Assembly: GCA_025618425.1 (NCBI GenBank) | Contig: CM046836.1 | Location: forward strand, 14,324,738 to 14,388,737 | Source of the DNA: Heliocidaris tuberculata | Taxonomy: Eukaryota; Echinodermata; Echinoidea; Camarodonta; Echinometridae | Length of the DNA stretch: 64,000 bases | Direction: 5' to 3' | Shown here: positions 1 to 10,255 of the stretch, one piece after another | Numbering within the stretch: position 1 is the stretch's first letter | Layout: each line of letters starts with the position of its first letter | Made by a program: the position numbers and the translations under genes | Notes under the pieces: generated by a model | Database searches by the model: none | Seen by the model: only the letters and a program-made list of their open reading frames with translations | Told to the model about the DNA's origin: nothing

Positions 1-997
1 CAATTTGGAGCAAGCCATTTTTCACAGTCTGGACAAAAGCACTCAGTGTTCGCCCAAGCGTGAACGAAAATTTGTTTTAATAGGGGCACTTGATAGATGA
101 GACTATTGGGCATATATCCACATTAAAAAATCTTCTAAATATTTAAAAATGTAATTTTGACAATTTTTTTTCAAAAGTGTAACTTTTTTTTAATACGCCC
201 TATATAGAGGAGTTATTGAAAAAAGCAATGTATACACAGTGTTATAAAACATCCTGCATGGGAAGACATTCAGATTCATAATGCTACATCCAGTTTACTA
301 CACACTGTTCCTCAGTCTGATTGACAAAGGTACAAATGAATTTAAATACTGATTTGTCCTACACCTTAGTGACTGCAATCGTCGACCCGATTTCAACCAA
401 CAGTAATATTGACATAGAAATGAAACTTCACTTGAATTTATGAATTGGGAATATTGATAACCACCATAAAACCTTGATGCAAAAATGAAATGCATTTTTA
501 ACTCTTCATAAACTGTCAAAACTCTGCATGAAATCATAAACAAATTCTTGAACTGTTAACACCTTCACCTCTAGCTGACGTGCTACATTATAAACCTATG
601 TAATTTCTTTGCTGGTCATAAACTGCCCGCAGTGTTTGAAGAGTGTTTCAAGAAGATTTTGCAATCCATGGCACTGAATGGGTGAAGCATACGTGATTAC
701 ATCCATCAATTATATCTTAGTGCCAATTAAAATATAAACTGCAAAATATGATGATAAACATAAAATAATAAAAGCTCACTTTGACACTGTGAGTATAACA
801 CAGTGACCGATAGCGTTTACCATTACTGAAGGATTGCAAATTTTCAAGAGTACCAGACAAGAGGTTAAACTGACACATTACCTCATGAAGACAAAGACTT
901 GGAGATTTATATTCACGAGGCAACCTAAGAACATAATCCCACCTGGAGGGGGGGGGGGGGGCTACTAATCTAACCCAAAATGAAGGTATATACCAAA
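1..997. other. non-coding flank, no gene seen
   Basis: I see no supportable gene here. The short open frames have no recognisable domain and run through AT-rich sequence. A poly-G run lies near 949-961, just downstream of the transposase stop codon on the minus strand. No terminal inverted repeat pairing with the far side of the transposase gene was recognised by eye. Confidence 0.5.
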
Positions 998-2900
998 TTA
1001 TTTGGAGGTATGAGTCTTTCCCAGTGACACATTTTCGGTCACGCACAGAGCCAGATTATGTGGAGTTGCCATACGTCGTTTTCGCGGCAAGTCACCCTGA
1101 GTGTGCGTTGAACTTTTCCGTTTTGAATATCCATGTTCACTGGTGAATGCGGATTTAGCTGGTCTCCCAACAGTGAGGCGCCTACGACCACCAACAGGCA
1201 TTTTACGCCGTGCAACTGCAGTTGGCTGCACACCGATTTTTGTAGAGGTTAGAAGTCCACGTGCCTTGATAGACTTGTGGCGTATCGCCAGTGAAGCACC
1301 ACTGTATTTGCCAAAAGTATGAAAAGCACTGATGAGGTGGCTGTCAGTGGTTATGCGGTTGAAATTACAGATGAAATGCTCTACACTTCCACCAGCAAGC
1401 TTGCTTTGTATGGTCTGGAACACACAGTTCAAATCTTCCTTTACTTTGGGATCCTGTGCACGTGTGTTTTCACTGTCGGCTTGTCCCGTCACATCCTGTG
1501 AGTTTTCATCGTCGTCATATACCGCCATGTCATCCTCTGTGTTTTCATTGCCTTGTGCCACCATGTCCTGTGTGTTGGCATTGTCGTCTTGGTCCGCCAC
1601 GTCCTGACATGTGCTGACATCCGTATCATCTGTAACCATATTCTGAAGCAAACCACTTTTTAGTGGTTGAAACCATTCCATGCTGGTTGGTGCTCTACCT
1701 GTTGCTATTTTGTAAAAAAGCCTCCTCGATTCAGCGGACTGCAAAGGCAGGAAGTTCTTTGACACTGTCTCGTTGGAAAACTTCATGACGACAGCAGCCT
1801 GGTGCTTGCATGGAGCTCCTGACTTTCCAACTGGGCAAGTGCAGGTGTCCATGTCCATGTTCACATGGTACTGCTTGTTGTCTTTTGCACTCTGCACACT
1901 GTACATCCTGTCTCCGCACTTTGTAATGCCATCTGTGGGAACATCTTTAGAGCAAGGGAAAAACCGTGATACTGGTATATTCCCAACTATTCTGTTGCTT
2001 GATATGTCAGTCAGTTTCCTGACATAGTAGTCCTCGAGTCTGGTGAGGATGAAATCTGTCAGTTGGCAGATGTTGAATGCCTTAAGTCTGAAGAATATCT
2101 TATCCTTCAGGACTCTCATTGCTGCTTCACAGTATGCTGTGGTGTGGTTTCCCCTTGTGCGCAAATCAGCTCGGTGAGCGAGGGCCCATTCTTCCTTCCG
2201 TTTGTACACCTCTTCTACATGATCGAGGAAAGCAGGGTATTGCTGGGCTGTCGCAGATCGAGTGACATCAGCAAACCTAGCTTGAAGATTCTCCTCCGTT
2301 TCAGCATACACCATGGTTTTGAAGATGTTCAGCAGATGTGGTCTGTCCTGCTTTTCTACCTTGTGGTGGCTATTCCATAACCACCTCCACATTGCCTGAA
2401 GTAAGTGAAATACACAGAGGAGGAGCAGAGACTTAGGATACACGTCATGAAGAGCCAATCGAAGTGCTGTGCAGTCATCAGTCATAAATAGGTCTGGACC
2501 ATTCTTGCCATTTCCAAAAAATGCATCTTCTGGAAAGAGCGACTGTAGCAATTTGAATGCTGCTTTCAGTGTTGATTCTGACTCCGATGAAGTTATTACA
2601 ACACCAAGAGGGAGTGCTCCTGAAGGGCTGTGGGTCAAAAACAGAAACACGCGACAGTTTTGTCGATCCATATTTCCAGAAGAATCGACAAAGACTAGCT
2701 CCTGACTGTTCCTCCACATCTGATGAACTCTTTTCATCAAAGGAGTGCAAATTGCAATTATAATTTGTCCATCAGAAGTGGTTTGCATTTTGATGAACTC
2801 TTCTTCTGCATTTAAATCACTGATCTTTGCCTCCAGGAAATGCATCATGTTGTCCCCTCCAGCATCACCATAGTGTTGCCTGAATTCCTTGTAGAATAAT
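998..2900 (-). CDS. transposase gene exon 5: DDE core and SWIM zinc finger
   Basis: A long terminal exon opening after a polypyrimidine tract and TTTTAG acceptor, ending in TAA at 998-1000. It holds a MULE-like core: a VDSSG aspartate motif near 2.68 kb, a TDDC motif near 2.48 kb and a CVFHLLQ motif near 2.41 kb. A SWIM zinc finger (CTCPVGKSGAPCKH, pattern CxCx(n)CxH) lies near 1.81-1.85 kb. An Asp/Glu/Asn/Gln-rich linker follows, then a basic Ser/Arg-rich tail (about 1.05-1.25 kb) with GRPAKSAF, possibly an AT-hook-like or nuclear-localisation segment. No internal stop is present, so this exon is intact. The plus-strand open frames across 1.1-2.7 kb are antisense shadows. Confidence 0.8.
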
Positions 2901-2961
2901 CTAAAACAGATAGAAAAGAGAAGAAAATGACTGATCAATGTGAAAGCAGCACTTTAGCAAA

Positions 2962-3736
2962 TTAAAGGGGAAGTCCAGGCAAAAAATAACTTGCTTTTAA
3001 AAGAAGCAGAAAAATCAGATAAACAGAACAAAAAAAGTTTGAGGAAAATCGGACAACTAATAAGAAAGTTATGAATTATTAATGACATGAAAAAAATGGG
3101 TAAAACAATGAAAATCACTAGACAAACTGGCAACTTGATGATGTCATGGGTACACTACCAACCATTTATTTTGTTTATATTAATACAACAAAATTTCATT
3201 TTTTGTCCAGTAATATGATTTCTTCAGAACTGGAACCAAGTTATATCTTTATAGTTGTATATATTTGTATATATACACCTTCACAAAATATTTCATGAAC
3301 TCAAAATATTGAGTTTCACTGACAATATTTCATACTTTTAATTACTCAGTTCTTATGAATATTATATTAGAAATTCATATTTTTAAAGATTTTTACAGAA
3401 AACTATGAAGTCTGTATTAATGAAAACATGCAAAACATATTTACCATAAAGATATCTTGGGTAAAGTTTTGAGGAAATCATATTTTTGGACAAAAAAAAA
3501 AGAAATTTTGTAGTATTAATATAAACAAAATAAATGGTTAGTAGTGTACCCATGACATCATCAAGTTGCCAATTTGTCTAGTGATTTTCATTGTTTTCCC
3601 CCGTTTTTCATGTCATTAATAATTCATAACTTTCTTATTAGTTGTCCGATTTTCCTCAAACTTTTTTTGTTCAGTTTGTCTGATTTTTCTGCTTCTGTTG
3701 AAAGCAAGTTATTTTTTGGCTCGACTTCCCCTTTAA
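2962..3736. mobile_element. palindromic TTAA-flanked MITE, 775 bp
   Basis: Begins TTAAAGGGGAAGTC and ends GACTTCCCCTTTAA. Each arm of roughly 230 bp is the inverted complement of the other with scattered mismatches (for example the 'gacaaactggcaacttgatgatgtcatgggtac' region). Flanking TTAA on both sides fits the target duplication of piggyBac or Kolobok transposons. There is no coding capacity, so it is non-autonomous. Confidence 0.85.
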
Positions 3737-3836
3737 CACTACTTCAGAAATAAAAAATAAAGAACTCAATATACATGTAACATGATTTTATGTCCACTAT
3801 ACATATATTTAACCCGTTGACTACTGAATTCTTATA

Positions 3837-4005
3837 ATTTACAGCAATAAATCGATGTATCTACCTATTTGCTAGTTTCCCAAACTATGCCGTCATTCGA
3901 GAAAAGCTAAGTCAAAACGCGCACGCCCTGGCCGCGTGTGTTCCCCGTCCACCAATCATGATCGTGCAGCCGCCATGCTCTTCCTCTTCCTTTCTCGCCC
4001 GTCAG
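3837..4005 (+). repeat. DIRS left inverted terminal repeat
   Basis: Runs from ATTTACAGCAATAAATCG through 'tagtttcccaaactatgccg' to the segment around 'ccaccaatcatgatcg'. It is matched in reverse complement near 8905-9035. The outermost bases differ between the two ends ('tcgatttattgctg' against 'tagatttatctag'), so the internal complementary region can be assigned to both. Confidence 0.85.
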
Positions 4006-4426
4006 AGCAGTGACATCTATGAGCTAAGTCTTAGCCTAAATTGCGAGATTTTTACTTCCAAAAGCGTTTTTGGTTGCTATTCGCTATTAAAATTCCGTTC
4101 ACCAATCTTTTACAAGCATTTTGGTGTATCGGACTTTTCCTAAGTCCACCTCCTTCACGGTATTTTAATCAAATTAATTGCCGTTTTTCTTCCCCTTCGG
4201 GGCATTACACACAGACGGTGTCTAGTACGCCACGTCGGGCTCTTCCCCCGTAGGTTGTCCCCGGGTTGCCCTGTCTGTAGGTGGTTCAATTCAACGCGCT
4301 TTGGCAAGCGGTTTTATCAGAACGTTGTGTTTCTCCGTAGTTAGGAGTTTATTCCCACTCTGAATTGTGAGTTGGTTGTTGTTATATATTAGTTCTGTAT
4401 TTGTTTGCTTGTCTTTGTTTTCAGTC

Positions 4427-6274
4427 ATGTCGAAGTCTCCGTCTCGTACGGCTAGTGTTTCCTCCCCCTCCGTGGGGACTCGCCTAGCCTTGGGAGGGTT
4501 GGCTGCGAGAGGTTCATCTCGCACCAATGTTATCTTCCCCGGAGCTTCGACTGTAGGTAAGTTAGGGCCCGCCTCGTGTGAGGCTCGCCCCGTGATGAGT
4601 TCGTCGTCTGTATTGACAACCAACTCATGCGGGATGTACCGGGAGAGTGAGTGCCGCACTAGGCCAATATCTCTCTCCGGGATAGAAACGAGCAATGTAT
4701 TGCCTTTACAGGCAATACAAGGCGACGGGGAGAGTGAGTGCCTCACTAGGCCGATACCTCTCGCCGATAAAACTGTGGGCAATACCCCAACCCGCAGTTC
4801 GTCTCGCTCGAGTGACACTCCTCGCTCTCTAGCCACGGATGTGTTTGCTCAGGGGTCGGCTCCCTTTGTCTCTCCGCACGCTTCTAATCCAAGCAAGGCG
4901 GGTAAGAGTAAAAGGAGTCGTGATCTTCCTAATGTACCCAGTGCAGGGCTTACTACGGAAGCGGCGCCCGTTTCAAAGGATAAAGGGAGCGGTAAACATG
5001 CTCGCCTGTCCAAGAAACGTAAGCGCCAGAGTCCTGCCCAGCCGGCCGGCGGGGCGGACTCTCTCCCCTCGACATCAACCGCGTCTTCACCGACTGTGTC
5101 AGGGGGGCCAAGAAGAAGCGGGTTAGCCCTCCGAGGTCGACTACTTCTTCTGAGTCGGGCGTCTCCCATGAACTTCTGAAATATCTGAAGATCATTATGG
5201 AGAAGAGTGGTTGGTCGGACTCTATGTCCGTACCCCCCACCACACCTGACTCCAACCCCTCCCCCCCTAGGGGAGGGGGGGATACCTGTACCCGTCCCGG
5301 TCCGGGTCCGGTTTCGGATCCGGTTCGGATACCGGATCCAATTCGGTTTCCGGTTTCGGATACCGGTTTTCCGGTCCCCGAATCCGGTTTTACCGGTTAT
5401 CCGCCGGTTAGGAACGCTGATTTTCCCTTGGTTTCCACCACTGTTTCCAGTGGATTGGGGTCCCTCCAAGGGCATCCCTCTTACGGAGGACTTTAAGCGA
5501 GTCTACAATGACTTCTCTTCACAGCCTCCTTCCCTTCTTGGTAAGGCTCGTCCCTTGGCCAGGGATTTCACCGTCTCCCAGCAAGACACTCTCGATTTCT
5601 TTACGAGAAAGTCTTGTTCCAGTGACCTCATTCATGTAGGTGGAAGGCTTGGTGTCAACTTTAAGAGTACAGGTTACACCAAAGCGGAGAAGTTCCCGAA
5701 CCTGATGGAAACCCATTCCAGGTCTGGCCTGAGACTGACTGCCTACTTGGGTACGCTCCTTTCCCTTCGGGCTAGGAGCCAGGAACTCCAGATGTCCGAC
5801 TCGGACATTCTGTTGTTAGACGAAGCCCTCTTGTCTTTGACGGGCTCGTTGTGGTCGGAGCTGTCTGTTACGGCAGCGCTAGCCACCAATGCTAGGAGGA
5901 AGCTGGCTCTTTCCTCTCTGGGCATTGCGGACGTGGACATACCTGCCCTTTTGGCCAGTGTTCCCCACTCCGGTCAACACCTCTTTGGAGGTAAGGTGAC
6001 TGAGGTGATCCAACATGAAGTTGAATCACGTAAGCAGGCGGCGGAACTTTCCAAACGCCTTAAGTCCTCGGCTCCGAAGTCGCAGGCCCAGGCTAACGTT
6101 CCACCTCCTCGACGCGGTGTCTCTTCCGGCTATCAGCCCGCTCGTGCACCGCAAGTTCAGCCCAGTGCTCCACACTCGTTTGGAGCCAAGGCGGAGCCTT
6201 CTCCTCGTGGTAGGAAGAAGGCCCGAGGTCGCGGTCGGGGCCGTGGTTCGGCCCACGATTCGCGGCGAGTTTGA
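4427..6274 (+). pseudogene. DIRS ORF1 (gag-like), frame broken
   Basis: Opens at ATG 4427 (MSKSPSRTASVSSPS) with Ser/Pro/Arg-rich low-complexity protein. The first frame runs to 5179. Coherent protein continues in another frame from a G run near 5101-5107 (KKKRVSPPRSTTSSESG) and again shifts in or after the repetitive 5280-5410 stretch. The last part (about 5440-6274) encodes a compact alpha-rich domain and a basic RGRGRGRG tail consistent with nucleic-acid binding. No zinc knuckle is visible. The role as structural, RNA-binding protein is inferred from its position before RT. Confidence 0.65.
5280..5412 (+). repeat. CCGGTTTCGGAT-like minisatellite inside DIRS gag
   Basis: A run of imperfect short units built from CCGGT, TTCGGAT and CCGGATCC, encoding Pro/Gly/Asp-rich peptide in more than one frame. 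It sits between two frames of the gag-like ORF and would be prone to slippage. Confidence 0.7.
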
Positions 6275-7340
6275 AGGTGCGCCCCGAGCGTTGGAGGAGA
6301 GGGTTGGAGGCCGTCTTCAGTACTTTCTTCCCGCCTGGGAAGAAATTACCGACAAGTTCGTGCTCTCCATCGTGCGAGGAGGCTTCTGCATAAAGCTCGC
6401 AGAGCCCCTCCCGCACGGTGCCATCCGCCGCAACCCTCCTACACTCTCGCCCCTTCTCCAAGAGCACATCTCCTCAGAGATTCTAGAGCTGCTGGAAAAG
6501 GGTGCGATAGAAAGGGTACGAGACCACCCCCATCTGTGTCTCTCCCCTATCTTTGTAATTCCCAAACGCTCGGGGAAGCTCAGAATGATCTTGAATATGA
6601 AGGTCATAAATACCTTCATACCAAGAGAGCGTTTCCGCATGGAAACCTTGGCCTCGATTCTTCCGGCTATCAGACCGTCAGACGTGGCCATTTCGGTAGA
6701 CCTGAAAGATGCTTACTTTCACGTACCGATACACCCTTCTTCAAGGGACCTGTTGGGTTTCACCTTCCAAGGCGAAACTTTCCGGTTCAAAGCCTTACCA
6801 TTCGGCCTGAAACCGGCACCTCGAGTTTTTACTCGAGTAGTCTCTGCCCTAGCCGCTTTCCTCAGGTATCGCGGTCTGAGACTTTTCACTTACCTGGACG
6901 ACTGGCTCCTGGTGGCGAGCTCTGTGTCCGTCCTTCAGTCTCACATGGACTTACTCCTCTGTACCACACAGAGAGTAAGGTTCATAGTCAACTGGGACAA
7001 GTCGGAGTTGACTCCTACTCGCAAGCCCATTTACCTGGGTGCGGAAATAGACATCACGAACCAAGTCGCCCGCCCCAGTCGGGAGAGGGTTCAAGCGATT
7101 GTCTTACTAGCTCGATCTCTTCGCCTCTTACGTCGAGTTCGGGCAGGCCGATGGCTCCAATTCTTGGGCCACTTATCGAGCCTTGTGGATGTCCTCCAAG
7201 ACTGTCGGCTTCATATGAGGCCACTCCAACTTCATCTTCTGAAGTTTTTCAAGTCCAGTGTAGACTCTCTCAAGGTGTGGATTCCTCTCACCGGAGAAAT
7301 CAAACGCCTGCATAATTTTCTTGTTCGAAAGAGTCGTTCC
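6257..7340 (+). CDS. DIRS reverse transcriptase ORF
   Basis: The RT frame is open from 6015 to 7496, overlapping the 3' end of gag. Recognisable RT begins about 6.3 kb (YFLPAWEEITDKFVLSIV). Further on are LSPIFVIPKRSGKLRMILN, SVDLKDAYFHVPIH, LPFGLKPAPRVFT and the catalytic YLDDWLL at about 6.89 kb, followed by the thumb-like LGAEIDI segment. It would copy element RNA into DNA. The homologous frame is lost near 7.34 kb, where the reading continues into RNase H in another frame. The true start is uncertain because of the overlap with gag; I give the start after the gag-matched part. Confidence 0.85.
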
Positions 7341-8679
7341 TTCTTCAAGGCAAGTCTCTTCGCACGCCCCTTCCGTCAGTCTCCATCTCGACGGATGCCT
7401 CTCTTCTGGGGTGGGGCGGCCATTGTTCGGACCAGGTGGTCTCGGGGGACTGGTCACACCTGTGCACCTTACCCCACATCAATGTGTTGGAGTTGATGGC
7501 AGTCTTCATGTCTCTCCGTCATTTCGAGAACATGATAGTAGGTCCTTCTTCAAGGCAAGTCTCAGACCTCATAGCTCAACCCCTATCGGGGATCCTCCAC
7601 CTTCGTCCAGCGGCTCTACATTTGACCGCCTGGCCTCTGTCGGGGAGGATGCGAGGACTGCAGGACTCTCAGAGAGAGCCTCCCAGTTCATAGTCCAGAG
7701 TAGAAGAGAATCTACCCGAGCTGTTTACAACTCGAGGTTAGAAGCCTTCCATGCTTGGTGTGAGGAGGGGGGAGTTTCTCCCCGTTCTGCCTCAGTCGGT
7801 GCTATTGCAGATTTCCTGATCTCCCTTTTCGATAAGGGTAGATCTCTCTCTACCATTCGTGGATACCGATCAGCTATTGCTGCGATTCACCTTGGTTTTT
7901 CTGATGGTTCTGGAGTTTCGAACTCTCCCTTCTTGACCCATTTGCTAAGATCGTTTTTCTTAAAACGACCAGCAAATCGCCAGTTGACTCCTGCGTGGAG
8001 TCTTCCTTTGGTTTTGAACGCTTTGGCCAAACCGCCTTTTGAGCCGTTGTGCAAAGCGTCGTTACACCATCTCTCGATTAAGACTGCCTTTCTTGTCGCT
8101 ATTGCTTCTGGGCAGAGAAGAAGCACTATTCAGGCTCTCTCTACGGCGCCCGGGCATATCAGATGGGAAAGGCAAGGTGTACGTCTTGTCCCTCGACCTT
8201 CGTTTATTGCCAAGAATCAGACTGATGCTTCTGGCTCCATCGAAGTGTTCTTGAGTCCTCTGTCAGAATTCTCTTCCGTTAAAGAGGACAAATCTTGGTG
8301 CCCTGTTAGGGCGCTCAAATGGTACTTGGATAGGACTAAGGTCTTTCGTAAGGATGATCAGCTCTTTCTCATTTCCCGTCACCCTTATTCCCCAGCATCA
8401 CGGGAGACTATCTCCGGTTGGATTGTCGAGGCTATCCAAGCTGCGGGTTCGGAGGCTCTTCTGTCTGAGATTCCTCCAAGAGCGCACGATACCAGGAGTG
8501 TTTCCACTTCCTGGGCGCTTTTTCAGGGTATTCCTTTGGAGGATATCTTGAGGGCTGCCTTTTGGCGTTCCCCTACCTCCTTCACATCCTTCTATCTTAA
8601 GGATGTTCCTTCGGGTGAGGTTAGGTTTGCTACCTCTGGTTTGAGAGCTGCTTCGTCTTCCCTTTCTGCCCCGCGTTAG
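7321..8679 (+). CDS. DIRS tyrosine recombinase (YR) ORF
   Basis: An open frame of 452 codons. The conserved part starts at about 7.64 kb, after the remnant RNase H sequence. An N-terminal core-binding domain (FIVQSRRESTRAVYNSRLEAF; GYRSAIAAIH) is followed by the catalytic domain: arginine motif ASGQRRSTIQAL, HDTR box (His about 389, Arg about 392), Trp about 415 in place of the second His, and the nucleophile Tyr about 425 in SFTSFYLKD. These are the expected YR residues. The enzyme integrates the circular cDNA without a target duplication. The frame is intact, unlike the rest of the element. The first 100 or so codons come from out-of-frame RNase H and are probably not native recombinase. 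Confidence 0.87.
   Translation: MFERVVPSSRQVSSHAPSVSLHLDGCLSSGVGRPLFGPGGLGGLVTPVHLTPHQCVGVDGSLHVSPSFREHDSRSFFKASLRPHSSTPIGDPPPSSSGSTFDRLASVGEDARTAGLSERASQFIVQSRRESTRAVYNSRLEAFHAWCEEGGVSPRSASVGAIADFLISLFDKGRSLSTIRGYRSAIAAIHLGFSDGSGVSNSPFLTHLLRSFFLKRPANRQLTPAWSLPLVLNALAKPPFEPLCKASLHHLSIKTAFLVAIASGQRRSTIQALSTAPGHIRWERQGVRLVPRPSFIAKNQTDASGSIEVFLSPLSEFSSVKEDKSWCPVRALKWYLDRTKVFRKDDQLFLISRHPYSPASRETISGWIVEAIQAAGSEALLSEIPPRAHDTRSVSTSWALFQGIPLEDILRAAFWRSPTSFTSFYLKDVPSGEVRFATSGLRAASSSLSAPR
7341..7660 (+). pseudogene. DIRS RNase H region, frameshifted and internally deleted
   Basis: A different frame from RT carries VSISTDASLLGWGGHCSDQ and HINVLELMAVFMSLRHFENM, the first part of the DIRS RNase H. It then passes directly through a short foreign-looking PSSRQV to SDLIAQPLSGILHLRPAALH, the C-terminal connector normally found several hundred bases later. 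The rest of the RNase H domain is therefore missing. The 21-bp string at 7543-7563 at this junction duplicates 7338-7358. Confidence 0.7.
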
Positions 8680-8726
8680 TTCTTCCCGTCCTGGGACATG
8701 CCACCCGGGTTTTTATCCGTGCTATT

Positions 8727-8807
8727 CTAGCAAATAGGTAGATACATCGATTTATTGCTGTAAATCAAGAAAATTATAACTAATTTTGTTATTTACTAGA
8801 TAAATCT
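8727..8807 (+). repeat. DIRS internal complementary region
   Basis: The first half (GCAAATAGGTAGATACATCG and onward to GCTGTAAAT) is the reverse complement of the left terminus at 3837-3877. The second half (CAAGAAAATTATAACTAATT and onward) is the reverse complement of the right terminus at about 9008-9062. The two meet at TGTAAAT/CAAGAAA, which marks the joined ends of the element. Confidence 0.85.
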
Positions 8808-8879
8808 ATGTATCTACCTATGTCCCTCCCTCCAGCCCCTCTCCTTGTCTGACAACATGTCCTAGACTCTGTCTCTGAC

Positions 8880-9062
8880 TGCTCGGAAGAGGAAGAGCAT
8901 GGCGGCTGCGCGATCATGATTGGTGGACGGGGAACACACGCGGGCGGGGCGTGCGCGTTTTGACTTGGCTTTTCTCGAATGACGGCATAGTTTGGGAAAC
9001 TAGCAAATAGGTAGATACATAGATTTATCTAGTAAATAACAAAATTAGTTATAATTTTCTTG
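8880..9062 (+). repeat. DIRS right inverted terminal repeat
   Basis: Begins around 'gctcggaagaggaagagcat' and runs through 'gattggtggacggggaacac', 'cgaatgacggcatagtttgg' and 'gataaatctatg'-complement sequence to AATTTTCTTG. It is the inverted counterpart of 3837-4005. The GTT after the end fits the short extension often reported for DIRS termini. Confidence 0.85.
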
Positions 9063-9342
9063 TTCCCATAGACTTAGTACAGGGGCCACCTGGTTCCAGT
9101 AGCAATGGGTTAACTTTTAAACATCTTTCTATACTGTACTGATAGCTTGATAAGTTTGATATGTGATCATTGCAACAAATATGTAATGAAAAATAGAAAA
9201 ACATAGGCAATTATTTGGGTTGGGAAAAGTCATATTTTGGTCATCTACACAAAAGTGCAGAACTGCCATCTAACAAGAAATTATCTATCTAACTGTGGGA
9301 TTCCTCACGAATTCCCTTCCATCCCCTGGTTCCCCCTCCCCC

Positions 9343-9344
<2 letters not shown>

Positions 9345-9398
<54 letters not shown>

Positions 9399-9616
9399 AA
9401 ATAAAACTACAAGTTGGAATTGAATGCATTACAATGTCACCTGTCTCTCTTTATATATATATATATATATATAGCAAACAATTATGTGGAAATAAAAACA
9501 CAGCAAGACGTAAAATTTACTGACGTTTAGGTCACAGACCTTTATCAAAGGTAAAGTACTTTTGTTTGCTATCTATTTCAACACACCGACGCAGAACCTT
9601 CTTGATTTGTTTACGA

Positions 9617-9668
<52 letters not shown>
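9345..9668. repeat. three (TA)n microsatellite tracts
   Basis: Pure or nearly pure TA runs at about 9345-9398, 9451-9473 and 9618-9668, separated by unique sequence. Open frames of TA-encoded Ile/Tyr repeats here are artefacts. Confidence 0.9.
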
Positions 9669-9669
<1 letters not shown>

Positions 9670-10255
9670 ATATAGATATATATATTTATATTTATATGGG
9701 GGGAGGGGGGAGGGTATCAATCCCATTACATTATACAACTTCATCTCCCCTAACCCACAGATAATTCTGATGATTCTGGCCAAGATTGTTTAAATTACAT
9801 TCCTTTTTACTGAGATAACATTTTTGATCAATTTATAATTTTATTGTATTCCCATTGCCCCTACCCCTAAAATGTGTACTCTCTCAGCTGCCGTTCGGTT
9901 ATACTATGGAAACTGTCATTTACGACACTTACTCCTCACCCACAGAAGGATCTAAATACATTTCAATTTGCCTGCAAAAGATATGGACGTGCATGGAGCA
10001 GAACAGAAATTGAAATATATAAAGAAATTTGGGCATTGAACATTAAATGCAATAAAACCTCGGAGTGTAACTTATTGTCTTCCAGTATAGGGTGGCTAAT
10101 TAATTGTGGCCAGAGGTTTATGAATGTTCCTTCTGCAATTGGGGTTTGAATTTCTGAAAAAAAATCAAAGTAAATAGTAATGCGGGATGGGATAGTATTA
10201 CAATTTCTCTAAGAAAGAAGAAAAATAAAAATATAATAACTAACAATATATGTAC

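Larger units (their letters stand above)
3837..9062 (+). mobile_element. DIRS-type tyrosine-recombinase retrotransposon
   Basis: A 5.2-kb plus-strand element with the DIRS architecture: inverted terminal repeats (3837-4005 against 8880-9062), a gag-like ORF, an RT/RNase H ORF, an overlapping tyrosine recombinase ORF, and an internal complementary region (8727-8807) whose two halves are the reverse complements of the left and right ends. DIRS elements are thought to replicate through a circular intermediate and integrate with the recombinase, so no target duplication is expected and none is seen. Gag and RT/RNase H carry frame changes and the RNase H region has a deletion, so this copy is inferred to be inactive although its recombinase frame is open. 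Confidence 0.92.
3809..9113. mobile_element. short TTAA repeat split by the DIRS insertion
   Basis: The left part (3809 to about 3832) starts TTAACCCGTTGACTACTGAA. The right part (about 9062-9113) ends CAGTAGCAATGGGTTAA. Together they form a roughly 77-bp unit with imperfect inverted ends and TTAA at each border. A related, uninterrupted stretch lies at 15596-15655. Confidence 0.65.
2901..10255 (-). other. large intron of the transposase gene, filled by transposons
   Basis: A 7.36-kb intron bounded by TATAG|GTACAT at 10256 and TTTTAG| at 2901. It contains the 775-bp palindromic TTAA element (2962-3736), a short TTAA repeat (3809-9113) split by the DIRS element, and three (TA)n tracts between 9.34 and 9.67 kb. 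I see no other coding sequence in it. Confidence 0.6.

Noticed and set aside
1101..2763. Several plus-strand open frames of 60-105 codons
   Set aside because: All are antisense shadows of the MULE-like transposase exon.
4291..5475. Minus-strand open frames of 181 and 208 codons
   Set aside because: They are antisense to the DIRS gag-like ORF and have no recognisable domain; GC-rich repeats open several frames at once.
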